64,000 nucleotides of DNA from Marinobacterium lutimaris (GTDB lineage: Bacteria > Pseudomonadota > Gammaproteobacteria > Pseudomonadales > Balneatricaceae). How positions within the stretch are numbered: position 1 is the stretch's first letter; the number at the start of each line of letters is the position of its first letter. Both the position numbers and the translations under genes were made by a program. The DNA lies in the NCBI RefSeq assembly GCF_900108065.1, contig NZ_FNVQ01000001.1:744001-808000 (forward strand), in the 5' to 3' direction. The notes below the pieces were generated by a model. That model saw only the letters and a program-made list of their open reading frames with translations, had not been told where the DNA came from and searched no databases. Positions 8,262 to 17,366 of this stretch are shown here, piece by piece.

Positions 8262-9757
8262 TGTCGAGCCTGCTTAAGTATGAAGAATATAAAGCGATCG
8301 CCTCTGATCTGAAACTGCCATCTCTAAGTTTTGTTGATGGTGAGTTTCGTCCCTCGGTGAGTGGTGAAACTTTTCAGTCTATTAATCCTGCAACGGGACA
8401 AGTTCTTGCGAATATCGCGTCCTGCAATGCTGACGATGTAGATTTTGCGGTCGCAAAAGCTCGCGAAGCTTTCGATGATGGCCGTTGGTCCAAGATGCAC
8501 CCGGGTGAGCGTAAAGCCGTTCTGCTTCAGCTTTGCAAGCTGGTTGAGGAAAATCAACACGAGCTTGCCGTCATGGAGAGCCTGGACTCCGGTAAGCCGA
8601 TTCATGACTGTGAAACGATCGACATACCTGAGTTTATACATACCCTGTCCTGGCATGCTGAGCTGATCGACAAGATCTACGATCAGACAGCTCCGGTAGG
8701 TTCAGGTGCTATTTCGATGGTGGTTCGCGAGCCGATCGGCGTTGTCGGTGCTGTTCTTCCCTGGAATTTTCCATTGTTGATGCTTGCCTGGAAGATCGCG
8801 CCTGCACTGGCTGCGGGCTGTTCCATGGTGATCAAGCCTGCTGCTCAAACCACTCTTACCGCACTCCGTATCGCCGAGCTGGCGGTCGAAGCTGGCCTGC
8901 CAAAGGGTGTATTGAACATCGTTACAGGCAGCGGCGCAGGGGTTGGCGAGCCGCTTGGTCTGCACATGGATGTCGACATGGTGACCTTTACAGGTTCTAC
9001 CGTTACAGGGCGTCGCTTCCTTCGCTACTCAGCGGATTCCAACATCAAGAAAATAGTACTTGAGCTTGGCGGAAAAAATCCCTGTGTCGTATTGGATGAT
9101 GCGGAAGACCTGGATTCAGTTGCCGAGCAGGTTTGTGCTGCGGCGTTCTGGAACATGGGAGAAAACTGTTCTGCGGGGTCTCGCCTTATTGTCCAGTCCG
9201 GTGTTAAAGACGAACTGATGGAACGTATCAAGGTACATGCGAAAGCCTGGACCTTGGGCGATCCTCTGGACCCTTCGAACCTTCTGGGAGCAATGATCGA
9301 TAAGGGACATTTTGAGAAAGTCGCAAGCTACCTTGAGGTCGGCAAAGAGGAAGGATATGAGCTAGTTCTCGGCGGAGAAACCATCGATGGCACTTACATT
9401 CAGCCGACCATCTTCGACGGTGTTTCTAATACTGACCGTATGGCTCGCGAAGAGATCTTCGGTCCGGTTCTATCTGTAATCACGGTATCCAGCTACGAAG
9501 AAGCGATCGCGGTTGCTAACGATACCGAATATGGCCTGGCGGCTTCTGTATTCACTGCTAACGGGAAGAAAGCGCTGCGTGCTGCCCAGGCGATTAAGGC
9601 AGGAACGGTCACGGTTAACTGTTTCGGCGAAGGTGATATCACTACACCTTTTGGCGGGTACAAACAGTCAGGCTTCGGTGGGCGCGACAACTCTGTCCAT
9701 GCTCATGACCAATACACAGAGTTAAAAACCATCTGGGTTGATCTCAGTACCGACTGA
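8261..9757 (+). CDS. NAD(P)-dependent aldehyde dehydrogenase, PuuC-like
   Basis: This 498-residue cytosolic enzyme belongs to the ALDH superfamily. Visible landmarks are the PWNFPLLML cofactor-entry loop, FTGSTVTGRR for NAD binding, general base Glu268 in LELGGKNP, catalytic Cys303 in NMGENCSAGSR, EEIFGPVLSV, and the C-terminal PFGGYKQSGFGGRDNS. The N-terminal arrangement and C-terminus (YTELKTIWVDLS) resemble gamma-glutamyl-aminobutyraldehyde dehydrogenase PuuC. It overlaps the lyase gene by one base and precedes a PuuB-like oxidase by 123 bases, so it probably oxidises an aldehyde made by either neighbour to its acid. Confidence 0.9.
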   Translation: MSSLLKYEEYKAIASDLKLPSLSFVDGEFRPSVSGETFQSINPATGQVLANIASCNADDVDFAVAKAREAFDDGRWSKMHPGERKAVLLQLCKLVEENQHELAVMESLDSGKPIHDCETIDIPEFIHTLSWHAELIDKIYDQTAPVGSGAISMVVREPIGVVGAVLPWNFPLLMLAWKIAPALAAGCSMVIKPAAQTTLTALRIAELAVEAGLPKGVLNIVTGSGAGVGEPLGLHMDVDMVTFTGSTVTGRRFLRYSADSNIKKIVLELGGKNPCVVLDDAEDLDSVAEQVCAAAFWNMGENCSAGSRLIVQSGVKDELMERIKVHAKAWTLGDPLDPSNLLGAMIDKGHFEKVASYLEVGKEEGYELVLGGETIDGTYIQPTIFDGVSNTDRMAREEIFGPVLSVITVSSYEEAIAVANDTEYGLAASVFTANGKKALRAAQAIKAGTVTVNCFGEGDITTPFGGYKQSGFGGRDNSVHAHDQYTELKTIWVDLSTD

Positions 9758-9880
9758 TCCTTCATGGCCAAAAGTGGTATCGGGGAGATGTAGTGGTTTG
9801 GGCGGTGTTCTATAAGTTCGCAGACCCGCCCCTTTTTCAATGCTCCCTGATTCGGTCCCTCGCGAGAGCGCACCAAGAAC

Positions 9881-11221
9881 ATGACTAAGATAACTGTTAA
9901 GCGTTTGCCAAAAGATCCAGGGCCAGCAGCCTGGAATCGAATTCTCCCTCCAGCGCCTGAGTATTCGCCACTAACGGAAGATATCAAGGCCGATTGGGTC
10001 GTGGTGGGCGGTGGCTTTGCGGGAATTGCAGCCGCACGTCGTCTTGCTCAGCTTGTAGAGGGCGAAAGCATTGTATTGCTTGAGGCGGGACGTCTTGCTG
10101 ATGGCCCAGCGGGACGCAATAGCGGCTTTATGATCGACTTGCCCCATGAGCTGAATTCAGAAACCTATGCAGGGGCAATAGACAAAGACCTTCAGCAAAT
10201 TCGCTTGAATCGCACTGCTATAGACTTTGCTCGAGATATGGCGTCTGAGTACGGCATGGATGCAAAGGTGTTTGATTCCTGCGGTAAAGTGACCGCAGCG
10301 GGGACCAATAAGGGTATTGCTCATATCGCGAGTTATAAAAAGCACCTCGATGCGCTGGGAGAGCCGTACACGCTAAAAAGCGAAGAGGAGATGCAAGCTT
10401 GGACAGGCAGCGATTTCTATCGCTTTGGACTGTTCACTCCGGGAGTCGTAATGATTCAACCTGCCGCCTTCATCCGTGAGGCGGCGAGGGGACTAAGTAG
10501 TCAGGTTAAAATCTACGAAAATACGCCGGTTACTTCCATAGAAGAGGAAAGAGTCCTGGTAACCCCGAAGGGACGTATTCGTGCCGGAGGCATCATTCTG
10601 GCGGTGAATGGACATGTACAGTCGTTCGGTTATTTTCCAAGGCGACTGCTTCACGTATTCACCTATGCTTCGATGACCCGCCGGTTAACTGAGTCGGAGG
10701 TTAAAAGACTGGGCGGAGTGCCGGATTGGGGAGTTCTGCCTGCAGATCCGCTTGGTACAACAGTACGACGATGCTCGGATTACAGCGGAAGCGGTGACCG
10801 CATTGTCATCCGTAACCATGCGACCCTGAACCAGTCACTCGAGGCCAGCGATCGTAATTTGAAAAATGCGGCCGTCCTTCAGGATCGCTCCTTCGAGAAT
10901 CGCTTCCCCATGCTCAAGGGGGTCGAAATGGAATATAGGTGGGGTGGACGATTATGCCTCTCGTGGAACTCAGTGCCTGCCTTTGGGGAACTAGACCACC
11001 GAATCTGGTCTGCTTGTTGCCAGAATGGGTTGGGAACGGTGAAAGGTACTCTGTCCGGAATGATGGCTGCTGAGCTCGCTGTATTAGGGGAGAGCTCGGA
11101 GATGCTTAAAGAATTTATGGATCATCAGAAGCCGCGCATGTTACCACCAGAGCCTTTCTTGTCTATGGGGGCAAACCTGACCATGCGATTAAAAGAGTGG
11201 CAAGCAGGTAAAGAGCTTTAA
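9881..11221 (+). CDS. FAD-dependent amine oxidoreductase (DAO family, PuuB-like)
   Basis: This 446-residue protein has the dinucleotide-binding motif WVVVGGGFAGIAAARRLAQL near residue 34-53, an acidic FAD-ribose residue in VLLEAGRLADGPAGRNSGF, and the DAO-type C-terminal segment WSACCQNGLGTVKGTLSGMMAAE. The overall pattern matches gamma-glutamylputrescine oxidase and related enzymes that oxidise primary or secondary amines to aldehydes or imines. It follows the lyase and ALDH genes in the same direction and ends in a strong terminator. A D-hydroxyproline dehydrogenase-like role is an alternative that would fit the DapA-family partner, but no epimerase gene is present. Confidence 0.85.
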   Translation: MTKITVKRLPKDPGPAAWNRILPPAPEYSPLTEDIKADWVVVGGGFAGIAAARRLAQLVEGESIVLLEAGRLADGPAGRNSGFMIDLPHELNSETYAGAIDKDLQQIRLNRTAIDFARDMASEYGMDAKVFDSCGKVTAAGTNKGIAHIASYKKHLDALGEPYTLKSEEEMQAWTGSDFYRFGLFTPGVVMIQPAAFIREAARGLSSQVKIYENTPVTSIEEERVLVTPKGRIRAGGIILAVNGHVQSFGYFPRRLLHVFTYASMTRRLTESEVKRLGGVPDWGVLPADPLGTTVRRCSDYSGSGDRIVIRNHATLNQSLEASDRNLKNAAVLQDRSFENRFPMLKGVEMEYRWGGRLCLSWNSVPAFGELDHRIWSACCQNGLGTVKGTLSGMMAAELAVLGESSEMLKEFMDHQKPRMLPPEPFLSMGANLTMRLKEWQAGKEL

Positions 11222-11234
11222 AAATTATCATTAT

Positions 11235-11261
11235 AAAAAACCGGCTATATGCCGGTTTTTT
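11235..11261 (+). terminator. Rho-independent terminator after the amine oxidoreductase
   Basis: AAAAAACCGGC, loop TATAT, GCCGGTTTTTT forms a perfect stem ending in a T-run 13 bases after the stop codon. Confidence 0.95.
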
Positions 11262-11440
11262 ATTTTTTGAATTTGTTTTTTGGTAGGAATCTATTTCATA
11301 TAAAAGACTTCTGCTCGTGCATTCGAATTCCATCGATAATCCTGACCGATTGATTGGTTTTTCCTTTGTTGAAAAAAAATGTTGATTATCAATTACCTAT
11401 CGATCTAATTTGCTAGTAATTATGAGAATAAATCTGCCTG

Positions 11441-11455
11441 ATAACTTCAGGTTAT
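11441..11455. promoter_or_regulatory. Palindromic operator upstream of the DctPQM operon
   Basis: ATAACTTCAGGTTAT is identical over all 15 bases to the palindrome at 7193-7207. It lies 186 bases before the DctP start, in an AT-rich 380-base intergenic region (11262-11641) that holds no gene. The shared site marks the two operons as one regulon. Confidence 0.65.
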
Positions 11456-11641
11456 GGATAGTCTGACAAATATATCATTGGATATTTTTTTATAAGTATA
11501 ACTATACTCTGGTTAAGGCATCTGGCTGATTTTTTAGTTTATTACTGTTTTTTCGTGGTTTTAAATTTAAACTTAAGAAGCCAGCACTTAAACAATAAAT
11601 ATTTAATATTAAAATCTGATGAAGAAGGCCGGGGTGAAAGC

Positions 11642-12673
11642 ATGCTAACAATTAAACAAAAGCTCCTGAAGTCGACTCAACTCATTGCCATTTCGACGGT
11701 GCTCGGCGTTACGGGTACTCTGGATGCAGTAGCCAGTGATGAAAGCTATAAGTTCAATCTAGCATTGGAGTCGGGAGATAGAGATTCGGCGTCGGGCAAA
11801 TCGATGATGATGTGGAAGGAGCTGATCGAGAAAAACTCTGATGGCAGAATGAAAGTAAACATCTTCTACCAGGGTGAACTCGGTGGTCAGCAGGAGCTGT
11901 TCGACCAGTTGGTCAAGGGCAACATCCAGATGATGCTGACTTGGCCTCAGACCTCTTACGATGAACGACTGGCCGTGAACTATATCCCTTACCTGACCCT
12001 GGGTTGGGACGATGCTCTGAAGGCCTACGGTGAGGATGGCTGGTTGAAAAACATCCTGGGCCCTGTTTATTCAGATATTGGTCTCCACTACTTTGGTCCT
12101 TACCCTGAGGGCTTCGGAGGCATCGCTACGAAAGGTAAGTATGCGACAAGCTTCGAAGCGGCTGAAGGGATGAAAGTGCGCTCGCAGCCAGTATTCCCCT
12201 TACCTCAGACGATGAAGGCGATGGGCTTCCAGGCTGTACCGATTGACTGGGCGGAAGTTTACACGGCTATCCAGACAGGTGTGGTCGATGGCGATTCCAG
12301 TAATGTTATCTACTGGGATTACCAGTATTTCCGGGACCAGTTGGATTACTTTGTTCACTCGAAACATAACTTCTCGTCCTATGCTTTGCTGATGAACAAC
12401 GAAACCTGGGAAGAGTTGGATGCAGAGGATAAGCAGATCGTTTCCGATGCTGCGCAGGCGGTAATCGATAAGCAGTTTATCGATGCGAAAGCGGAAGACG
12501 AAAAATGGATCAAGGCTGCTCAGGATTCAGGAATGGAATATATCGTTCCTACGACTGAGGAGATGGCCGGATGGGTTAAACGCGTACGCGCAGACGTATG
12601 GCCTATGGCTGAAGAAACGCTCGGTAAAGAGTTGATGGATAAAATCCGAGAAAACGCCTCCGTGCCTCAATAA
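11642..12673 (+). CDS. TRAP transporter solute-binding protein, DctP family
   Basis: This 343-residue protein begins with a Sec signal peptide (MLTIKQKLLKSTQLIAIS..., cleavage probably after AVAS). The mature part shows DctP features: FNLALESGDRDSASGKSMMMWKELIEKNSDGRMKVNIFYQGELGGQQELFDQLVKG is typical, and the ligand-contact region SQPVFPLPQTMKAMG with VQTGVVDG-like TAIQTGVVDGDSS is present. I chose the ATG at 11642 since it yields a normal signal peptide; a GTG at 11555 in the same frame would add 29 unlikely residues. It captures the substrate of the amine/lyase pathway, by context. Confidence 0.88.
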   Translation: MLTIKQKLLKSTQLIAISTVLGVTGTLDAVASDESYKFNLALESGDRDSASGKSMMMWKELIEKNSDGRMKVNIFYQGELGGQQELFDQLVKGNIQMMLTWPQTSYDERLAVNYIPYLTLGWDDALKAYGEDGWLKNILGPVYSDIGLHYFGPYPEGFGGIATKGKYATSFEAAEGMKVRSQPVFPLPQTMKAMGFQAVPIDWAEVYTAIQTGVVDGDSSNVIYWDYQYFRDQLDYFVHSKHNFSSYALLMNNETWEELDAEDKQIVSDAAQAVIDKQFIDAKAEDEKWIKAAQDSGMEYIVPTTEEMAGWVKRVRADVWPMAEETLGKELMDKIRENASVPQ

Positions 12674-12706
12674 TAAATTATTATATTGCCCCACGATTGT
12701 GAGAGT

Positions 12707-12743
12707 AGATAGTCGGCTCTTGTTAGCTGGCTATCTTATTTTT
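12707..12743 (+). terminator. Intercistronic hairpin with T-run between dctP and dctQ
   Basis: A 12-pair stem (AGATAGTCGGCT / AGCTGGCTATCT, two G-T pairs, loop CTTGTT) is followed by TATTTTT. Placed between binding protein and permease genes, it resembles the hairpin at 3174-3207 and probably sets a higher level of the binding protein. Confidence 0.75.
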
Positions 12744-12760
12744 AACCCCAGGAGTAGTTT

Positions 12761-13273
12761 ATGAATGGTATACTCTCATTGATATCGAAGTTGGATGTCG
12801 TAATAGGTATTTTAATAAAGCCTATCGTTATCATCCTTAGTGCTTCAGTCGCCGTCATGATGGCGTACGGAGTCATAACTCGAGCTATTTTGGACCAACC
12901 GGTCTTCGGACTGGAAGAGATTGTCCTGATGTGTGCGATGTGGCTTTATATGTTTGGTGCTGTCTTGGCATCCCGCGAGCGTTCTCACCTGACTGCTGAT
13001 TTTATCCAGGTCGTTTGTAAAAACACTTCAGTAATTAAGTTTTTCCACCTTCTTGCGACGATGATTTCTCTGGCTATGGCCGTTATGTTCTCTATATGGG
13101 CTTACGACTTGCTTGATTGGGCGCTGCGAAAAGGACAATCGACCACCGTTTTTCATCTTCCTTGGTACATATCCCAAAGCAGCCTATTCGTTGCGAGTGT
13201 GTTGTTTATTTTCTATTTGATAAGAGACTTCTTCGAAGATCTTAACAGCTTTCTGAGTAGGAAAACTGCTTAA
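12761..13273 (+). CDS. TRAP transporter small permease, DctQ family
   Basis: This 170-residue protein has four hydrophobic segments and the DctQ pattern (VFGLEEIVLMCAMWLYMFGAVLASRERSHLTADF near residue 47-80). Its ATG has AGGAG nearby. It pairs with the DctM subunit encoded 42 bases downstream to form the membrane part of the transporter. Confidence 0.88.
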   Translation: MNGILSLISKLDVVIGILIKPIVIILSASVAVMMAYGVITRAILDQPVFGLEEIVLMCAMWLYMFGAVLASRERSHLTADFIQVVCKNTSVIKFFHLLATMISLAMAVMFSIWAYDLLDWALRKGQSTTVFHLPWYISQSSLFVASVLFIFYLIRDFFEDLNSFLSRKTA

Positions 13274-13315
13274 ATAATGATGATAAAAATATTGTAATAG
13301 TTTAAAGGTGTATTT

Positions 13316-14614
13316 ATGGGTGCTTTACTCGCAATTGCTGCTGTTGTAGTGCTGATGATGATCGGTGTTCCGGTAGTATTTTCATTCGCAGCGATGACGC
13401 TGATACTGTCGATAGTCTACGATGTGGATGTGTCTTCATTGATGACTACCGGCTTCTGGTCGGTGAACTCTCTTATACTTCTAGCTCTGCCCCTTTTTGT
13501 TATGACCGGATACCTGATGCAGGCTGGTGGTTTGGCGTCACGGCTAGTCAACTTTGTAGAAGCTCTGGTTGGCAAATCCCGTAGTGGAATGGGGACTTCC
13601 ATGGTAATGGCCTGTGGCGTTTTTGGCGCTATATCAGGAACCGCCTCAGCCGCTGTTGCGTCGATAGGGACCATCATGATTGGCCCGATGGAGAAACACG
13701 GTTACAAGCGTGAATATACAAGTGCACTGCTTGGTATATCATCGCTCCTGGGGTTGCTGATACCGCCAAGCATTACGATGATCCTGTATGCTGTGGTAAC
13801 GCGCCAGTCTGTTGCTGCTTGTTTCCTTGCGACGATTGGGCCTGGAATTCTGTTGATCTTCATGCTGTGTTTTATGAACTGGCTGAAAATGAGAAATCAT
13901 CCAGACCCTGCTGCCGAAAAATTATCCTTTAATAGCCGAATGCAAAATATAGGAAATACGGGCTGGAAAGCGTTACCGGCACTTGTATTACCAGTGATAA
14001 TTCTTGGTGGAATCTATGGCGGTGTATTCACGCCGACAGAAGCAGCGGCGATCGCTGTTGTGTATTCCATCCCAGTAGGAATGTTCATCTATCGCGAGCT
14101 TAATTTGAAAGCGATGGGACGCTGCTTCATTGAGGCTGCTGCAACGACCGGCGTCATTATGGTCATATTGGTATTCTCGTTTGTAGCGAGCCGAATCTTC
14201 ACCTTTGAACGAGTTCCACAAGAGCTCACAGACGTCCTGATGGATCTGTTCAAAGACAAAATTATGATCCTGCTTGTCGTGAATATATTCCTAATTCTGC
14301 TTGGCATGATCATGGATGACGTAAGTGTTGTCGCTATCATCAGTCCGCTTCTACTCCCTGTGATGGTTCATATAGGTGTTGAGCCTGTGCATTTCGCTGC
14401 GATTGTTGGTACGAGTGTCGTAATCGGATGTAATAGTCCGCCAATGGCTCCGATACTCTTCATGACCTGTCGTATCGGCAACGTAGGCATGTCTCAGGTG
14501 ATCAAGCCGGCATTAAGCTTCATGTTTTTCGCTGCATTACCTGTAATGCTTGTAACCACTTACTGGTCACCTCTAGCACTGTATCTTCCTAAGCTTTTTG
14601 GCTACATCGATTAA
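13316..14614 (+). CDS. TRAP transporter large permease, DctM family
   Basis: This 432-residue protein has about 12 hydrophobic segments and DctM landmarks: LALPLFVMTGYLMQAGGLASRLVNF, GTASAAVASIGTIMIGPMEKHGY, LLIPPSITMILYAVVT, GGVFTPTEAAAIAVVYS, and GCNSPPMAPILFMTCRI. It supplies the ion-coupled transport path. It ends the dctPQM unit; the next gene is an AraC-type regulator 118 bases downstream. Confidence 0.9.
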   Translation: MGALLAIAAVVVLMMIGVPVVFSFAAMTLILSIVYDVDVSSLMTTGFWSVNSLILLALPLFVMTGYLMQAGGLASRLVNFVEALVGKSRSGMGTSMVMACGVFGAISGTASAAVASIGTIMIGPMEKHGYKREYTSALLGISSLLGLLIPPSITMILYAVVTRQSVAACFLATIGPGILLIFMLCFMNWLKMRNHPDPAAEKLSFNSRMQNIGNTGWKALPALVLPVIILGGIYGGVFTPTEAAAIAVVYSIPVGMFIYRELNLKAMGRCFIEAAATTGVIMVILVFSFVASRIFTFERVPQELTDVLMDLFKDKIMILLVVNIFLILLGMIMDDVSVVAIISPLLLPVMVHIGVEPVHFAAIVGTSVVIGCNSPPMAPILFMTCRIGNVGMSQVIKPALSFMFFAALPVMLVTTYWSPLALYLPKLFGYID

Positions 14615-14732
14615 CTACTAATGAAGACAGCAGTTCGTACTATTGTGCGAGCTGTTGGTCTGTATCACGATATAATATTGATTTAAATATAGCTAAGGAG
14701 AAGCATATATAAATCAATTTTTTGGTATCTCC

Positions 14733-15773
14733 ATGTCTAATAATTATGCTAGGCGTAATAGCCGTTTTTCTAGCCCTATAAAGCACTCCAATAGGCGTTT
14801 CACTAAAGACCTTGAGTTTGAAGGTGGGCAACGTCGAGTTGTATTTTTTCTTGTTGAAAATTTTTCTATGGCATCATTCACCAGTGCTATAGATGTTTTG
14901 GTAACAGCCAACTTACTTACAATTGAACCGATATTTAAAACAGTTACAGCAAGCAGTGATGGTGGCGTTGTAAGTAGCGATCTAGGAATTGATATATCAG
15001 TCGATACATGTTTCTCAGAAATCGATTTGGATAGGAATGATATTATTGTTGTATGTGGCGGATTAAGAGCTCCATTAATTAAATGCAAACTAATTAATAA
15101 ACTAGTAAAAAGTGCTATTTCAAAAGGTCTTTGGATAGGAAGTCTATGGAATGGTGCATTTTTCTTCTGTGATGCTCTCGATTTAGATCAACAAGAATTT
15201 TCTATACACCCCGACTCTAGAGAGATTATTAAAGAATATTATCCAAATTTTAGGATATCTAAGGAATCAAATATAATCGATGGTAAATTCTTTTCATCTG
15301 TTGGCTCTAATAGTTCGATTCGCGTAATGCTTAATCTTATTGAAATACTTTTTGGTATCGATATAAAAAGAGGTGTTAATGGGATTTTGATTGGAGATAA
15401 TAATCGACCTTTAAACTCGGCAGAAATAAATGGGGTTGGATTTATACCTGAAAAATTGAAAAATATAATTGAATTAATGGAAAATAATCTAGAAGAACCA
15501 CTACCTATCGAAGACTTTTCTATTTATACAAGTTTGTCTAGGCGACAAGTAGAGAGACTGTTTTCAAGATATTTAAACACAAGTCCATCCCGCTATTACT
15601 TGGAGCTACGCTTAAATAAAGGGCGAGAACTATTATTGAAAACTAATTATAGCGTTGGTGATGTATCTGTAGCCTGTGGTTTTTTGACTGCTACCCATTT
15701 CAGTCATAGCTTTAAGATGGTATTTGGCGCTTCACCAACGAGTGTTCGATTTGAAGGTAAAGAGATCCATTAA
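14733..15773 (+). CDS. GlxA-like AraC-family regulator (DJ-1/PfpI domain plus AraC HTH)
   Basis: This 346-residue protein has an N-terminal DJ-1/PfpI amidotransferase-like domain (VVFFLVENFSMASFTSAIDVLVTAN near residue 36-60; DIIVVCGG) and a C-terminal double helix-turn-helix of the AraC type (LSRRQVERLFSRYLNTSPSRYYLELRLNKGRELLLKTNYSVGDVSVACGF...HFSHSFKMVFGASPTSVR). Such proteins control amine and quaternary-amine catabolism, which fits its neighbours. The gene is visibly more AT-rich than those around it, suggesting separate acquisition. The start is uncertain: AAGGAG at 14695-14700 is 32 bases upstream of the first ATG, with no canonical start between them. Confidence 0.85.
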   Translation: MSNNYARRNSRFSSPIKHSNRRFTKDLEFEGGQRRVVFFLVENFSMASFTSAIDVLVTANLLTIEPIFKTVTASSDGGVVSSDLGIDISVDTCFSEIDLDRNDIIVVCGGLRAPLIKCKLINKLVKSAISKGLWIGSLWNGAFFFCDALDLDQQEFSIHPDSREIIKEYYPNFRISKESNIIDGKFFSSVGSNSSIRVMLNLIEILFGIDIKRGVNGILIGDNNRPLNSAEINGVGFIPEKLKNIIELMENNLEEPLPIEDFSIYTSLSRRQVERLFSRYLNTSPSRYYLELRLNKGRELLLKTNYSVGDVSVACGFLTATHFSHSFKMVFGASPTSVRFEGKEIH

Positions 15774-15880
15774 CCTTTATGGTCATCTCCGCGATAGAAA
15801 GTTTTACTCATCATTGGAATAGCGGCTAAACTATGCTGCTAGATAGGGAAAGTTTCAGACACTGAGTAGAAGGCGTCCGA

Positions 15881-16855
15881 ATGGTCAAGCACGCAGATCC
15901 AGATAAGGTGTTGGTGAAAATGCCTTCACTTAGAGCGGTGAAATCTTTCGTTGCGGCTGCAAAATATTTAAATTTTACGAGAGCCGCTGAGTCGCTTTGT
16001 GTCAGCCAGGCGGCTATAAGCCGTCAGATTCGTGAACTCGAAGCTTACTTGGGGGTTTCCCTCTTTAAGAGAGTAGGACGAGCGGTCGAGCTAACGGAAG
16101 CAGGTACAATATTCTATGATGCGGCGTATCTTTCTTTCGTAAATATTGCGCAAGCTGCTGAACGCATTCAGGATGTAGGCTCAAGTAAAAAAGTTTTGAC
16201 GATATGCTGTACGCCAGCGTTTTCTTCACTTTGGCTGACACGTAGACTACCCTCATTCTTTGCTGATAATCCTGACATTGATATCAATGTAGTAACGACA
16301 GAAAATTTTCTCCAGATGGAGCCTGGTGTCTATCCTGATTTGTTTATTAACAAGGTAGCTGATACACGGGAAGGATACAGTTCAATCGCACTATTCTACG
16401 ATCTTATCTATCCAGTTTGTACTCCCAACTTCTTAGAGAAAAATCCGGAAGTGGCGACTTTAGACGGAATATGCCACTCGGCACTACTAAATCTCAGCCC
16501 TTATGGTCGCTCTCAAATTGCTGAACATGTCGATTGGGGTGTTTGGCTCTCGTTTTTTGACAAAGACGTAAATGATAAAAGTGACAGTAAGCCTCATATA
16601 TTTAATGCTAACGACTATAATATGCTGATACAGATGGTCCTAAATGATCAGGGGGTTTCATTAGGCTGGAATCATCTGGTCTATCCTCTTATCGAGTCTG
16701 GTAGATTAGTTAAGCCAGTTGATGAGACCGTGGAGCTTAAAGAAAAACTACACTATTTAAGCTTTCTTGAGTCGAAAGCAAGTAATGAAGCATTTATCCG
16801 CTTTAAAGAGTGGATCCTCAGCGTTATAACTCTAGAGAAAACTTCTGTAGTTTAA
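15881..16855 (+). CDS. LysR-family regulator, GcvA-like
   Basis: This 324-residue protein has the N-terminal helix-turn-helix (LRAVKSFVAAAKYLNFTRAAESLCVSQAAISRQIRELEAYLGVSLFKR near residue 18-65) in the form typical of the GcvA branch, then a LysR substrate-binding domain. AAGG precedes the ATG at 15881. Two GAAAGTTT sequences lie about 50 bases apart in the 107-base upstream region. It closes the amine/lyase/TRAP island and is a candidate for binding the shared ATAACTTCAGGTTAT palindrome. Confidence 0.88.
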   Translation: MVKHADPDKVLVKMPSLRAVKSFVAAAKYLNFTRAAESLCVSQAAISRQIRELEAYLGVSLFKRVGRAVELTEAGTIFYDAAYLSFVNIAQAAERIQDVGSSKKVLTICCTPAFSSLWLTRRLPSFFADNPDIDINVVTTENFLQMEPGVYPDLFINKVADTREGYSSIALFYDLIYPVCTPNFLEKNPEVATLDGICHSALLNLSPYGRSQIAEHVDWGVWLSFFDKDVNDKSDSKPHIFNANDYNMLIQMVLNDQGVSLGWNHLVYPLIESGRLVKPVDETVELKEKLHYLSFLESKASNEAFIRFKEWILSVITLEKTSVV

Positions 16856-16967
16856 GTTTATTATCACGGTTTCATTAGTTGCGCTGAGGTCAGTGATTAA
16901 TGTCTGCTTTGTGCCGTTAGCCCGCGTGAGAACAGGACCAACCTGACGTCTGCTTTCGGCTGTGGGT

Positions 16968-17366
16968 TCAAGCGGTGCATTGAAGGCAGCGATACTGAAT
17001 GACGAACGGAGTGGTCAATTCAGACTGCAGTACAGAAACGAACCGCGTCAGCACCGGGTAGGCGGCATCCTGAGGCGGATGAATGCGAGCGGCATAGGGA
17101 TCGATAAGTCTTTTATACGGAAAAGTTGACCAGGGCGGGCGGCCCAGATTGGCGGAATTGACTATCGCCGCGCCAATTTCCGCGCAGACCAAAGAGAGGA
17201 GGGCCGCCTCTGTGGTGGCCTCTTGCACCACATTCAGTTCAATGCGGCATTGCTGGCAGGCACCGATCAACCGGTCGTAATGACTGGCATAGGTGCTGCG
17301 TGGGAGCATAACGAAAGGGCGGTCGGCCAGTAGCAGGATATCGGGCGGAAGAGATTCATCGCATCA
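16968..17366 (-). pseudogene. C-terminal remnant of a LysR-family regulator
   Basis: The reverse strand encodes about 132 residues that read as the end of a LysR effector domain (PDILLLADRPFVMLPRSTYASHYDRLIGACQQCRIELNVVQEATTEAALLSLVCAEIGAAIV). The frame is closed by a stop at 17364-17366, and no helix-turn-helix or suitable start exists upstream, where the LysE-family gene ends. The first in-frame ATG (17309) falls inside the domain. The gene has lost its DNA-binding half, probably by deletion at the junction with the LysE-family gene. Confidence 0.75.
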
